From NCBI RefSeq assembly GCF_905171775.1, contig NC_053489.1, forward strand, positions 389,783,849-389,847,848: 64,000 nt of DNA, written 5' to 3'. The notes under the pieces are model-generated. The model worked only from the letters and a program-made list of their open reading frames with translations, did no database searches and was not told the origin of the DNA. Source of the DNA: Rana temporaria (lineage: Eukaryota; Chordata; Amphibia; Anura; Ranidae). The position numbers and the translations under genes are program-made. How positions within the stretch are numbered: position 1 is the first letter of the stretch; each line of letters begins with the position of its first letter. This document shows, in pieces, positions 1 to 11,200 of this stretch.

Positions 1-354
1 AAAGCCATAATGAGCTAGTATGCACCGCATACTAGCTCATTATGAAATACTTGCCTCGGAACGAGGTGAGAGGAACTTACCTGGTCCACGCCGAGGGAGA
101 TGTCATCTTTCCTCGGCGTGTCTTCCGGGTATTGGCGCTCCAGCGCTGTGATTGGCTGGAGCGGCGATGTCGTCACTCCCGTGCATGCGCGGTAAGGTCG
201 GGCCAGGCTGGGCCTTTAGCCCAGGATCTACGCTGCACATGCGCCGCTGCAGTCAGCGGCGCATTGGGTTTAGGAGATTTTCTTTATACCTACAGGTAAG
301 CCTTATTACAGGCTTACCTGTAGGTTAAAGTGGTAGTACAGAGTATACTACCAC
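1..354. repeat. Truncated fold-back repeat at the window edge
   Basis: The first 44 bases form a near-perfect hairpin (ATGAGCTAGTATGC facing GCATACTAGCTCAT). Smaller palindromes follow around 288-325 (CCTACAGGTAAGCC facing GGCTTACCTGTAGG) and 326-358 (TTAAAGTGGTAGT facing ACTACCACTTTAA). This pattern fits a non-autonomous DNA transposon whose left part lies outside the window. It has no coding capacity. The reading frame at 42-299 resembles no protein I know and is probably fortuitous. Confidence 0.55.
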
Positions 355-506
355 TTTAAAGAGCCACGTCATTGGCTCTTTACAGAGATCAGGACCGTGC
401 AGTGTCCTAGGAATACGGTGCAGCCGCGATCGCCACACTGCGTGCCCCCCAGACGTCCTCCCAAAATGAGAGCTGCATTGGACGGTGGGCAGGCGGCAAG
501 TGATTA
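355..506. repeat. piggyBac-like terminal fragment
   Basis: The segment carries the small palindrome AGAGCCACGTCATTGGCTCT, which resembles the GGTAAAGAGCCA palindrome in the large piggyBac element's 5' region near 6400. It ends in GGCGGCAAGTGA followed by TTAA at 503-506. A terminus reading into TTAA is typical of piggyBac-type non-autonomous elements. Only one end is present, so this is a truncated copy. Confidence 0.4.
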
Positions 507-734
507 AAGATTCCAGCTACCAGCAAAAATGAATCCTGTCATTTCAGATCCATCATGGCAGCATCTGTTAGCAGGCAACTACTTACCTGCTGCCGCCACA
601 TTTCTCACCTTGTTGCATCACCAGCTGTCCCAATGAAGTGAATGGAACTGTCAGTGAATCAACAGTGGGTCAGAGGAGCTGCTGTGGGACTGAGAGGACA
701 GTGAATATATTACCGATAAAGAAAAGGATTTTTA
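507..734. other. Unassigned spacer
   Basis: I see no coding region, tandem repeat or terminal inverted repeat here. The sequence has ordinary base composition between a piggyBac-like fragment and a fold-back element. Confidence 0.4.
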
Positions 735-994
735 GCCTAGGTTCACACTGCTGCGAATTCAAAATCGCGGTAAAATGCGCGATTTTACGGCTGCGATTTT
801 GGCCGCAATTTAATGTAAATCGCGGCCCGAAATCGCAAAAAGTAGTACAGGAACTACTTTTTGAAATCGCAGATGCGGCGTCGCACTGATTAGGACAGTG
901 CCATTGCCGACAATTGCCGCCGATTTGAGATGCGATTTGACATGTCAAATCGCATCTCAAATGGTTCCAAATCGTACCCAGTGTGAACCAGGGC
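735..994. mobile_element. Fold-back MITE with TTA duplication (Harbinger-like)
   Basis: The ends are inverted copies: GCCTAGGTTCACACTG at the left and CAGTGTGAACCAGGGC at the right. TTA lies at both edges (732-734 and 995-997), as expected for PIF/Harbinger insertions. The interior is rich in GCGATTT-type inverted repeats, so a single strand can fold on itself. There is no transposase; a second copy with similar ends is at 48716-48963. The family assignment rests on the 3-bp duplication and is an inference. Confidence 0.65.
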
Positions 995-1220
995 TTAATA
1001 TAGAAATTTTGGCTTACTGAAAAGCATGTCCCTGTACAGTATAGTATGCACACAATATTTGGTCAGGTCTCCTTTTGCATGAATTACTTCATCAATCTGG
1101 CGTGGCATGGAGGTGATCAGCATGTGGCACCCCTGAGTTGTTATGGAAGCCCAGGTTGCTTTGATAGCTTGCCTTTATCTCGTCTGCATTGTTCGGTCTT
1201 GTGTCTCATCTTCCTCCTGT

Positions 1221-1860
1221 ACTCTGGTGCATATGGAAGACTTGTGTGTGTGTGTGAGAGAGAATTTTTTCCCTTTTCTTTTCCGAGAATGTACAATTTG
1301 GCGTCCGTTTCCACTCAGCGAAGCACGGGAGGCGGTAGGTAGTCTGCCCTCGGCAGAATTACCAGCTCGTGTGCAAGGGACAGTGTATGTGGCAGGACCC
1401 CCGTGTCAAAGCACCACTCCTCTAGTAACGTGAGAGGCTGACCCGTCGCGGGGGGGGGGGGCGTCATGGTTCCAAGAAAATGGCACAGCTGCTCAGCCCT
1501 TAGAAAATCTAAGCAGTAGGTTCCCCCCGTGTCCATTAGCTGCGCCGTCGTCTTCCATCTTCCCGCCTCGCTGAAATGGGATGCCTGGTAAAGGCCCAAT
1601 GCCTTCAGGGCCTTGAATTTCCCATCTCGTATTCCCGGTTCGAAAAGTGGGTTACCCAGCACCGGGCGTAGTTCAAGAGCTCAAATTTGTCCTCGTCAGA
1701 ATCCTCACGCACACCGCAATGGTGTTTCCTATGAGCAGGTGTCGCCTGATGTCCCCTCGCATAGCGGTGTGACACCAGGGGGCTCAGTATTGGTACTTTT
1801 GGCAGTGTGGGCAGGTGCCAAGTCCTGCTGGGAAATTAAATCAGAATCTCTATAAAGCTG
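1221..1860 (-). mobile_element. Tx1/L1-type LINE fragment (ORF2 C-terminal part)
   Basis: A minus-strand open frame at 1315-1662 encodes 115 residues. It resembles the region downstream of the reverse transcriptase in Tx1/L1-type ORF2 proteins: a stretch with L, F and W spaced as in DGKFKALKALGLYQASHF, then LRAEQLCHFLGT and TGVLPHTLSLAHELV. The two full L1 copies in this window have an equivalent 'yGIKTLSHIV ... FRFLQLRHAF' region. The piece is truncated at both ends, carries no reverse transcriptase, and sits inside the Tc1/mariner remnant. The exact borders and clade are uncertain. Confidence 0.5.
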
Positions 1861-2088
1861 GTCAGCAGAGGAAGCATGAAGTGCTCTAGAATTTCCTGGT
1901 AGACGACTGTGCTGACTTTGGACTTGATAAAACACAGTGGACCAACACCAGCAGATGAAATGGTACTCCAAACCATCACTGACTGTGGAAACTTTACACT
2001 GGACCTCATGCAACTTGGATTCTGTGCCTCTCCACTTTTCCTCCAGACTATTGGACCTTGATTCTAAATAAAATGCAAAATGTTCCAC
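1750..2088 (-). pseudogene. Tc1/mariner transposase fragment
   Basis: On the minus strand the sequence reads toward ISQQDLAPAHTAKST, the conserved block around the second catalytic aspartate (QQD-PAHTA) of Tc1/mariner transposases. The upstream part of the same frame has diverged. The catalytic domain is incomplete: the first aspartate and the glutamate block are not seen in frame, and the downstream part is lost at the inserted LINE fragment. It cannot encode an active enzyme. Confidence 0.65.
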
Positions 2089-2433
2089 AGTATGCCACTA
2101 TCAAAGCAACCTGGGCTTCCATAACCCCCTCAGCAGTGCCACAGGCTGATTGCCTCCATGCCACATTGATGAAAAAGGAGCCCTGACCAAGTATGGAGTG
2201 CATACTTTTTCAGTAAGCCAACATGTCTGTATTAAAAATCCTATTTTTTTTTTTCCATTGGTCTTATGTAATCTAAATATTCTGAGATACTGAATCAGTT
2301 TTCACTAACTGCAAGCCATAATCATAAAAAATTAAAAGAACGAAACATATCACTGGGTGCAACGCATCTATATAAAATATGAGTTTCACTTTTCGATGAT
2401 ATTCTAATTTTATGAGATGCACCTGTATTACCT

Positions 2434-4042
2434 ACTCTCATACCTTCTGCAAGCCTCTCCTGCACATACTGCCCGCTGCGCACCTCCACACTGACTGTTG
2501 TCATAAATTCTTGCACTCCTGTATTGCACTCCTGTACATACATAAAACACTTCTTTATGATTGTCTAGAATTTCCCCAACCTTCCCAGTTCTGGAACAGG
2601 CACACCTTATTAGTCTTTATAAACACACTGCAACCTCTGCAAACACCCCCTGCCCAACCAATCCTGGATGAGAAGGAGGGATCCAACTGATTCCTGATAA
2701 CACGGCTCTGGACATGAACACACTCAGCTAAAACGTTAAGATTAAAATGAAAAGATCTTTTCCCCACCATCCCACATCAGATAAATGGATTTACCAGGCA
2801 TCTGAAATTTCATAAGGCCCAGTTAAAACTAACACGCTAGAACGTGTGTACACACATAGTCCTGATAAAAAAAAAAAATTGTTTACATATCTGTGCTGTT
2901 TTGCAGTGCGATTTGGAATATATGTCCTGTCCAATTTTTCAATTCTACGGCGTGGTAAGGTGTGTGAAATTGTAATAGCGCGTTGAGAAACTGCAAATTG
3001 CAGCTAGATTGCCAACGCATAGAGGTAAATAAGCCCCAACTCAGAATGAAACAAGAATTGTTTAAGGCTTTGTAATTCAGAATTATTTTTTACCACCTGA
3101 TAGGTTATAACCTTTCTTAGAACAGAGCTGTCAACAGGGTAGGCTTGAATTGTTATATAAAAAATACACACAGAAACAACAACCTAACGAAATTAAACTG
3201 GAGTTGCACAAATAGATTATTTTGATGCTTATTTACTTCCCCTACGCATTGTTTTCAATAATACAATTCTATTTTGCTTCATCTCTCCTCCTCCCTTGAA
3301 TCAACTTACGTCATCCGTCCTACAGAAATGGCATACAGTAAACTCTTCTGCTATAGTGTTACGTACGATTCCAGAATGTGAAGGCACTGTCACTCGGTGC
3401 TATCCGTTACCAAACATTAGCTTCTATATCAAACAACAACGTCTATGAATGCCTACTTCTCCAGTATATGCATACATATTGTACAGGCTCGCTACCGCGT
3501 GCTCGCTTTCTCCGCCATAAACTCAGACACTTACATGTTTCCAGGGCCCCGCAGTGAAGTGGCACAGCTCTCAGTTTTACATTGCTATTTACATGAGACG
3601 GCTGACTGCCTGTATTTTCATAAAGGGGTGTGTCCGAAGCAAGGCTCGGCCCTGATAGGACGCTGTACTCACATGACATGGCCTGCTTCCTCTATACGTG
3701 CCAGTCTGTTCGCTGTAGGCCGCCTACAGTCTAGTTTGAACCAGTTTGACATGCGCAGCTTTCTGGATTCCTGAACGGGAAATCCTGTACTTCTGGAAGT
3801 CAGAAGAATAAAAACATTGCCAATATAGTAGTGCAACAAATAAAGCAAGCACCAAAATAATTATCATTTGTCCATTTGACTATTTTGTAGCTGAAACCAT
3901 ATCTAAACCCAAACGTTTTATTATATTGCAGCTCACCAATCATTAGACGTGGTAGCTGCATTAATACAGCTGTTACTCTTCACCACCACAGGAGCGAGCT
4001 CTTTCTGTGATTCAAAGTATTTGAGAGCTTTCTCCTGTGGTG
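2434..4042. other. Longest stretch without recognised repeats
   Basis: I see no terminal inverted repeats, transposase motifs or LINE-like frames here. The part from about 3300 to 3780 has several CpG dinucleotides and a CRE-like TTACGTCA near 3307. Overlapping frames (3443-3679 minus, 3445-3774 plus) look like no known protein. This could be unique host DNA, possibly an upstream or first-exon region, or an undescribed repeat. Nothing in the sequence decides between these. Confidence 0.3.
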
Positions 4043-4534
4043 TTAAAGCGGGAGTTCACCCAAATTATTTTTTTTAACATTAGATTGAGGCTCATTTTGT
4101 CAAGGGGAATCGGGTAGTTTTTTTAAAATCCGAGCAGTACTTACCGTTTTAGAGAGCGATCTTCTCCGCCGCTTCCGGGTATGGTCTTCGGGACTGGGCA
4201 TTCCTACTTGATTGACAGGCTTCCGACGGTCGCATACATCCGCGTCACGAGTAGCCGAAAGAAGCCGAACGTCGGTGCGGCTCTATACGGCGTCTGCGCA
4301 CAGACGTTCGGCTACTTTCGGAAAATCGTGACGCGATGTATGCGACCGTCGGAAGCCTGTCAATCAAGTAGGAATGCCCAGTCCCGCAGCCCATACCCGG
4401 AAGCGGCGGAGAAGATCGCTCTCTAAAACGGTAAGTACTGCTTCGATTGTAAAAAAAACACCCGATTCCCCTTGACAAAACGAGCCTCAATCTAATGTTA
4501 AAAAAAAAGGTTTTTGGGTGAACCTCCACTTTAA
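4043..4534. mobile_element. Long fold-back element with TTAA at both ends
   Basis: The element is a near-perfect palindrome of about 490 bases. Outer arms read AGCGGGAGTTCACCC and GGGTGAACCTCCACT, and inner arms repeat blocks such as GGGCATTCCTACTTGATTGA in inverted order. TTAA flanks it at 4043-4046 and 4531-4534, a target preference shared by piggyBac and Kolobok transposons. Each arm is about 220 bases around a short loop near 4290. The open frames on both strands follow from the palindrome and are not genes. Confidence 0.75.
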
Positions 4535-4550
4535 AAGCGAACAGTAACAG

Positions 4551-4923
4551 CATAGCTCCCAACTGTCCCTGATTTCGAGGGACTGTCCCTGATTCGGGAC
4601 AATGTCCCTTTTTCCCCCTCGTTTGTCCCTCAATTTGGTCTGATCCATATATTTATATTTAAAATGCACTTTGTATCTTTCAAAAAGCGTTTCCCAGTGC
4701 TAAATCTTTCATCCAAATTCTAAATTGCTGCATTTGTAAATTTTAAAAGCCAATATAAAGGAATAGTATTGGTAAAAAAAAAAAAACTTGTGAATTGAAT
4801 TAACCTTTTTTTTTTTGGGGGGTTAATTCTCGTTTAAGGGTGTGTGGCAGGGGCGTGTCCTATGCCTACCTACATTTGTTAGTAGGTGTCCCTCATTCCT
4901 ATATCAAAATGTTGGGAGGTATG
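4551..4923. mobile_element. MITE with CTCCCAAC termini
   Basis: The left end CATAGCTCCCAAC (4551-4563) is the inverse of GTTGGGAGGTATG (4911-4923). Near the left end TGTCCCTGATT-type motifs are repeated several times. There is no coding capacity. The arrangement fits a short non-autonomous DNA transposon; its superfamily cannot be set because no clean target duplication is visible. Confidence 0.6.
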
Positions 4924-5065
4924 GTGATGCCCACGGAGAACAGGTGAAAGGAAAGCCGCCGCTGTGATGACTGCAGAGAGCAAGGGAAGGGGAAGCCGCT
5001 GCCATGATGTCTGTGGAGAGCAGGGGAAGGGGAAGCCGTCGTGATGACTGCGGAGAACAGGGGAA
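4924..5065. repeat. Minisatellite, about 45-bp unit, three copies
   Basis: Three imperfect units each carry GAGAACAGG or GAGAGCAAGG, then GGAAGCCG and TGATGACTG or TGATGTCTG. The overlapping open frames on both strands follow from the unit being roughly a multiple of three and are unlikely to be genes. Confidence 0.6.
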
Positions 5066-5596
5066 GCCCAGAAGAAGCGCTACCCACCATAAATTGTGTA
5101 AGTGCTCTGGACAAAAACGACCGGAGGGGGGGTGGAACTGTTCCCCCCCCCCCCAAAAAAAATTACCACCAGTTGCCACTGGTAACCGCTAAGCCTCTCT
5201 TGGCAACCTCCTATGAGTATTCTGCTCAAGGTACTTAAAACGGAGATCCACTCTAAAGAGGAAGCTTCGCTTGTTCGCACCCTCCCCTCCAGTGCCACAT
5301 TTGGCACTTTTTTGGGGGGGGGGGGGGGCGGATACCTGTCAAAGCCCGGTACCCACTGCCATGTCATGGTAAGATCGCTGCACCATGATTGCAGCGATCT
5401 AAGACATTTCTGGCCCCCCTCTCTCCCCCATATACCTTTTGGGACACACACAGCTGGACCATTCAGAAAGTGCAGTACGACTTGTGCACGTGCAGTAGGA
5501 AACAGGCTGTGAAATAATCCAAATTGCATACATTATTTAGTCTGTGTAAGAAAATTAGAGTCCACAAACTATGGCATACAGTGGGTATAAAAAAAG
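5066..5596. other. Unassigned, with homopolymer runs and one hairpin
   Basis: The stretch contains C and G runs near 5143 and 5315 and one strong hairpin at 5371-5400 (AGATCGCTGCA facing TGCAGCGATCT). I see no gene or recognisable terminal repeats. Confidence 0.4.
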
Positions 5597-5601
5597 AATC
5601 A

Positions 5602-5895
5602 ACACCCCCCTTTAGATTGGGGGTCATTTACTAAAAGCAAATCCACTTTGCACAATAAGTGCGAACTACAAGTGCAAAGTGCACTTGAAATTGCACTGAA
5701 TGTGCACTTGGAAGTGCAGTCTCTGTAGATCCGAGGGGGACATGCAAGGAAAATAAACAGCATTTTAGCTTGCACATGATTGGATGATAAAATCAGCAGA
5801 GCTTCCCCTCATTTCAGATCTACCCCTCAGATTTACAGTGACTGCACTTCCAAGTGCACTTTCAGTGCAATTTCAAATGCACTTGTAAACAAAAA
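5602..5895. mobile_element. Fold-back MITE built on GTGCACTT repeats
   Basis: The left arm around 5670-5735 (GTGCACTTGGAAGTGCAGTC) is repeated in inverted order around 5838-5893 (CTGCACTTCCAAGTGCACTT). The arms also share a CAGATCTACCCCT-like block around the loop. It is a non-autonomous palindromic element with no coding capacity. The right edge appears cut short by the A-rich segment that follows. Confidence 0.6.
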
Positions 5896-5939
5896 CAAAA
5901 AAAAACACGTCCGGACCGCAGAACCCCCGCTTTAAAGCA

Positions 5940-6112
5940 TCCAAGTGAAAGATATAACACCAAAATGTCAGAAATAAATAAAAAAAAAACAATCACTGAG
6001 TTGGAAAAAGGACATCTAGACTTTGCAATATTTACCCACTCTGCTTTGCAGAACTGCTCAAGTTCAGTTAAACTTGGTAGCGACCATCTGTGGACTGCAG
6101 TCTTTAATTTAA
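5940..6112 (-). pseudogene. Tc1 transposase C-terminal fragment
   Basis: The minus strand encodes a block ending LPSLTELEQFCKAEWVNIAK, matching the C-terminal signature (NLTELE-FCKEEWA-I) of Tc1 transposases. A complete example is seen at 27540-27640 in this window. The fragment has no catalytic residues. The large piggyBac element is inserted at its edge, at the TTAA at 6109-6112. Confidence 0.6.
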
Positions 6113-6588
6113 CCCCTTCCATACCGGGCCATACCGGGTGGACGTCATATGACGTCCAGCCCTTCTCGCTGCTACTGCGGGCTCCTGGCAGCCCGCAGCG
6201 CGGCGATCAGTGACACGGCCCATCCCTGATCACGGTAAAGAGCCAATAAAATTGTCTCTTTACCACGTGACCGGCTGTTTCCAATTACAGCCGGTCACTT
6301 TCCATGCAGCAGGTGTGCACCTGACGCATGCGTAGGCACGCGCAGCGCGGCGATCGATCACGAGGCTCGTCCCCTGGACAAAGCCTAGCCCTGATCTGGG
6401 TAAAGAGCCAATGAAATTTGGCTTTTTTTTTTTTTTTTTTTTACAAACAAGGTTGGTCTTTATTAAATCAAGAATGGTACAAGCCATAAAACAAACAGTA
6501 AGGAGACAGGATATACAATCAGAAAAACAAAGAAAAGAAAAAGGAACACAGTGTACATAAATAACAGAGCCCACACGGTGCTCTACAG

Positions 6589-8117
6589 CAGGGGTGGCAA
6601 ACACAAGGCCGGCGGGCCGAATCAGGCCCGCGGGACCTTGTAATGTGGCCCGCACAGCAGCCACCTCATTTTGCTAGGTTTCAGCAGTCTGAGCAGGCAT
6701 TACAATGTAGAACGAGCGGAGGCGGCGGTGGTGGCGGAGGAGGAGGCGGGCACCAGAGCGGCATTGTAAGCCGTCTTGGCTGCAGAAAGGTAGGCGGAGA
6801 CCAGAGTGGCAGCCTGAGACGCAGTGTTGGAGGTGGAGACGGAGCTGCACATAAAGGGAATATGTAATCATTACATATTCCCCTTACTCTGTGCCGCTCC
6901 GTCTCCGCCTCCAACGCTGCGTCTCAAGCTGCCACTCTGGTCTCCGCCTCTGCCATGTCTCAGCCTCCGCCTCCCTTTCTGTAGCCAAGACGGCTTACAA
7001 TACCACTCTGGTGCCCGCCTCCTCCTCCGCCCTGTCTCCGCCTCCGCTCGTTCTGCAGGCAGAAGAACATTTTGTATTGTTCTGCAGTGACATTTGTAAT
7101 GTGCAGTTCAGCACCAAGATGAGTGAATCAAAATAATGTTACAGGAAGTTAATCAGTGACAAATATCAAAATTGCAGAGTTCTTGGTGTTTGTAAAAAAA
7201 GTGGTGTAATTCAGTTAGTGACTCCAGGGGTATAAAATATAAATCCAGCCTTCTCCATATTTTCACAAATTAAACATTTATTTAAAAAAACGTAAACTAT
7301 TTTAAATGGTAGTCATCAAAGTACATAAAATAAAATGCATATGAATCCTAACTAAAGCACATTTAGTTCACTATCGCACTGTGTACCACTCCCTTCTGCA
7401 AACTTGGTGTACGGTGTCTTAACGTTCTTGTTCCACCACCTGAGAAGTTCCACAACCGACTTCTCAGACTCCGGGCATGATCAACGGCTTACAATGCCGA
7501 TCTGGTGCCCACCTCCTTCTCCGACCTGTCTGGTGCCTGTCTCCGCCTCCGCTCCTTCTGCAGGCATGACGGCTTGCAATGCCGATCTGGTGCCCGCCTC
7601 CTTCTCCGCCTCCACCACCACCCGTCTCCACCTCCACCCTGCCTCCCCAGTCCTTCCAGCTAGCGATGCCGGCTTTTTTTGCATGCCACTGAATGTTGTG
7701 GCAGAGATTGCTGGCAGTTTTGCACTAGCAAAGTGTGCTGCTATTTTACAGTTATCAAAAAAAAAAAAAGTTCTGATAACACAGGAGATCCGCCCACAGA
7801 GGGATGGTACCACTATAGCCCAATAAAAAAAAGGTACTATAGCCCAATACAAAGGGAGGGAGCAGCCTACACAGGGAGGTACCAGAGCTGGTCCAGGTAG
7901 GATAGAGTACCGATGTGAGGAATTTTTAGGCGCAATCCTGACCCATGCACTGTGTACGTATGGCAATCCTGACCCATGCACTGTATACTTGGCGCAATCC
8001 TGACCCATGCACTGTATACATAGCGCAATCCTGACCCATGCACTGTATATGTAGCGCACTTTGAGGGTAACCATACAGCTGATGCGGCCCCCGATAAATT
8101 TGAGTTTTCCACCCCTG
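6589..8117. mobile_element. Non-autonomous hAT element in the L1 3' region
   Basis: The termini are CAGGGGTGGCAAAC and GTTTTCCACCCCTG, an inverted pair of hAT type beginning CA and ending TG. The 8-bp duplication CTCTACAG is perfect (6581-6588 and 8118-8125). The interior has no transposase. It contains a GC-rich fold-back around 6700-7060 centred near 6862, further copies of the same GCCTCCGCCT-like motifs to 7640, and a tandem array near the right end. Frames through the interior are repeat-driven and not genes. Confidence 0.85.
7920..8065. repeat. Subterminal tandem array, about 32-bp unit
   Basis: Four units share GCAATCCTGACCCATGCACT followed by GTATAC-like spacers, with a partial fifth. 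The array lies just inside the right end of the hAT element. Subterminal repeats often bind hAT transposase, so this may be a binding array, but that role is an inference. Confidence 0.75.
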
Positions 8118-8278
8118 CTCTACAGGGTCAGTATCAAACAGGGTCAATCCAAGGTCCCCATACACGCTCATACTTCAATGGACATCCTCTATTAATATAA
8201 GTCAGTTTGTACAGAGGTAATACAGCATTAACCAAATCCATCCAGGCCCCCACCGTGGGCGGCGCCCTGGAGTTCCAA

Positions 8279-11200
8279 TTAAACAAAATTACTTTTTGGC
8301 ATAGAAGAGCAACATTGACAACAAAAGCTTGGTATACCGTGTCTCTGTTCATCATCCTGTATCCCCAGCAAGGCTAAAGCCGGAGAACTCGGGATATCTA
8401 GACTCAGGCGGACATTAATAAAATCAAATATGGCAGCCCAGTAATCCGAGAGCTTGGGGCAGGCCCAAAACATATGTATGTAAGTAGCATCAGTAGAATG
8501 GCATCGCGGGCAGTTAGGAGAGTGTTGCAGATAAATGCCATGCAGCCTCTGAGGGGGTAAAGTACACCCTATGTAGGAATTTCGTCTGTATCAACTTATC
8601 TCTGGACGATATCACCAACTTATAATTATCCTCAAAACATTCCCACGACTCCCTATCCAGGGACGGAATATCACCCTCCCACTTCCTCCACAGTTACTCC
8701 ACCTTCAGAGAATCCTTCCGAAGAAGGGTCACATACAGTTCTGATAGGGGCTTAGCTAGGGATTCCTGTGCCAAGAGGTTCTCAACAACATCTACTCCCA
8801 GGCCAAGAGGTGCCTGAAACTGGGCCCGAAAGGCATGCCGCAACTGGTAGTAGCGGAACAGCATCCAGCCCGGGAGGCCAAATTTATTTGCCAACTCCCT
8901 GAACGGGAGTAAGGACCCGCCAGAGACAATATCTTTCAACATTTTGATTCCATACCCGGCCCACAACTGCGGATCGAGTATGGTTCGAAAGTGCCTAAAA
9001 GAGGGGTTCCCCCATAGAGGAGTGTAGGGAGACCACCGACTGGGAGACAGGAAACGGCGCCTGGCCACTCCCCACACCCGCAGCGTAGTCCTAGAGGGAT
9101 CCGGCAAGGAAGGATACACCGACCCCCCCCCCCCCGTACACCAGGTTTCCGAGCTCAGTAAGAGAGCCTACAATCACTGCTTCAAGGCAGACAGCCGCAT
9201 CGGCTCTGGACTGCTCAAACCACCAGCGCACAGTCACCAGTATAGCTGCCCAGTAGTACACCAAAAAATTAGGCAGGGCCAACCCTCCACAGCGAACAGG
9301 CAGCTGAAGAGTTGATTTAGCCAATCGAGGGGCCGAACCCCGCCACAGGAAAGAACCAATACATCTATCCAACTCCCTAAAAAAGGAAGGGGGGATCCAC
9401 ACGGGGCAGTTCCTAAAGATATACGTAAATTTGGGCAAGTATATCATTTTCAAAACGGTGATTCGTTCCAAAAGATTAAGGGGTAAGGTGGACCATCGGG
9501 TACAGTGTTCACTAAGGCGTTCAAAAAACGGTTTCAGGTTAAGACATTGAAAGGACTGAAGAACTCGAGAGATCCTAATCCCTAGGTAGGTGAACTCCAC
9601 CCACTTCAATGCGGTCCGAGGGGCCAGATCTCTGGCCCTCACGTCCAGGGGAAACAGGGCAGATTTATTCCAATTGATACATATTTCAGAGAACCTGCCA
9701 AACTCATCAAATACTTTGAGGGCATCGGTCAGGCAAGTCCCTGCATCCTGCAGGTACAAAAGGGTGTCATCCGCATATAAAGAAATGTTCTCCTCCAGAG
9801 GGCCAACCCGGAGCCCCACAATGCGACTCGAGTCCCTGACCAGGACCGCAAGGAGCTCCAAGGCCAGGGCAAACAAACTAGGCGACAGGGGGCATCCCTG
9901 ACGGGTCCCCCTCCGGAGGAGAAAATAATCAGACAGAAGATTGTTCACCCGGATCCTAGCTCTAGGAGTCCTATAAAGCATACCCAGCCACCGAAGGAAT
10001 TTAGGTCCTACACCGAACCTCCTCAGCACCTCCCAGAGATACTCCTATTCAACAGAATCAAAAGCCTTCTCTGCATCGAGGGAGGCTATGACCCTGGTAC
10101 CCTCATTGTCATGGGAGGTGGCCAAGTTCAGGAAGAGTCGCCGGATATTGATGTCAGTGCCCTTGCCCGGCATAAATCCAGTCTGATCCACCTGAACCAG
10201 GTCCTCAATCACTGTGCCAACCCTGATAGCCAAAATTTTTGCAAGGACCTTGGCATCAGTATTAATCAAAGAAATAGGCCTGTAGGAGGCACAGCCCTCA
10301 GGATCCTTACCGGGCTTGGGCACCAGCACCACTATGGCCTCAGACATAGATTCTGGCAGGGAGTCTAAATTATAGAAAAGCTGTAACATCGAGGCAAATC
10401 TGGGTGCTAGAAGCTCCTGGAAAGTCGAGTAGAACTCGACGGGTATCCAATCCGGGCCAGGTGTTTTCCCAGACTGCATAGAGGCCAAAGCCACCTGCAC
10501 CTCCTCCAGAGACATATCCGCATCTAACCTGTCACACTGCCCTACATCTAAAGAAGGGAGGGAGACCTGATCTAAGTACCGCAGCAGTTCAGTTCTATCA
10601 TATCGCACCCTAGATGAGTAAAGAGCCTGATAATAATCTAGGAACCTAACCCCAATGTCCACGGCCCACAATCCACCAACATGAGTCATGGAAGCTGCCC
10701 CCTGGCAAGCCAGGCCAGCAGCCTACCGTTCTTGTCACCATATTCAAAAACCCTCTGAGCACTCTCCAACATAGATTTCTTAGTTAAATCCACCCTAAGC
10801 AGAGACAAGTCCCTCAGGGTATCCTGCACATACGCCGCCTCACGCAATTTCGTCCGCTCCTTAAGCTCGCTCCTTAAGCTCCCTCAGAGACCGCATGGAT
10901 TCCTGCTTGCGCACCGCTATCCGAGCCATATATTCTCCTCTGAGCCATGCTTTAAAAGTATCCCACCCCGTCAGGGGGGAAGTTGTATGTTCATTATACA
11001 TCCAAAAAGTACAAAGGGACTCCGGCATCTCCGCCTGTATCTCGGGGGCCATGATCCAGTACCTGGACAGCTTCCACAGCCGATCACCCACCACCTGGGA
11101 CAGCTGGATTGTAACAGATATCGGAGCATGATCCGAGATCCCCCTAAAGAGGATCTCAGCACCAACCACCCTCTGTACAAGAGTGGGGGAGGTAAACGCC

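Larger units (their letters stand above)
1002..2433 (-). mobile_element. Tc1/mariner element remnant, interrupted
   Basis: The right end reads GATGATATTCTAATTTTATG and runs to a CTGTA terminus, typical of a Tc1/mariner family with a long AT-rich inverted repeat. Minus-strand transposase remains are visible at 1750-2088 and around 1060-1220. A foreign block of about 640 bases (1221-1860) splits the element, and its left end has lost the inverted repeat. It is an old, inactive copy. The family was recognised from remembered vertebrate repeat sequence and from the transposase motif described separately. Confidence 0.6.

Noticed and set aside
3443..3774. Paired frames of 78 and 109 codons on opposite strands as a host gene
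   Set aside because: No domain, no splice-site logic and no homology I recognise; kept only as part of the unassigned stretch.
4181..4562. Overlapping frames on both strands with shared peptide HSYLIDRLPTVAYI
   Set aside because: The shared peptide on both strands is a direct result of the palindrome; it is not a gene pair.
7481..8074. Minus-strand frame of 197 codons with repeated QCMGQDC/AWVRIA
   Set aside because: Driven by the 32-bp subterminal array and GC-rich fold-back of a hAT element.
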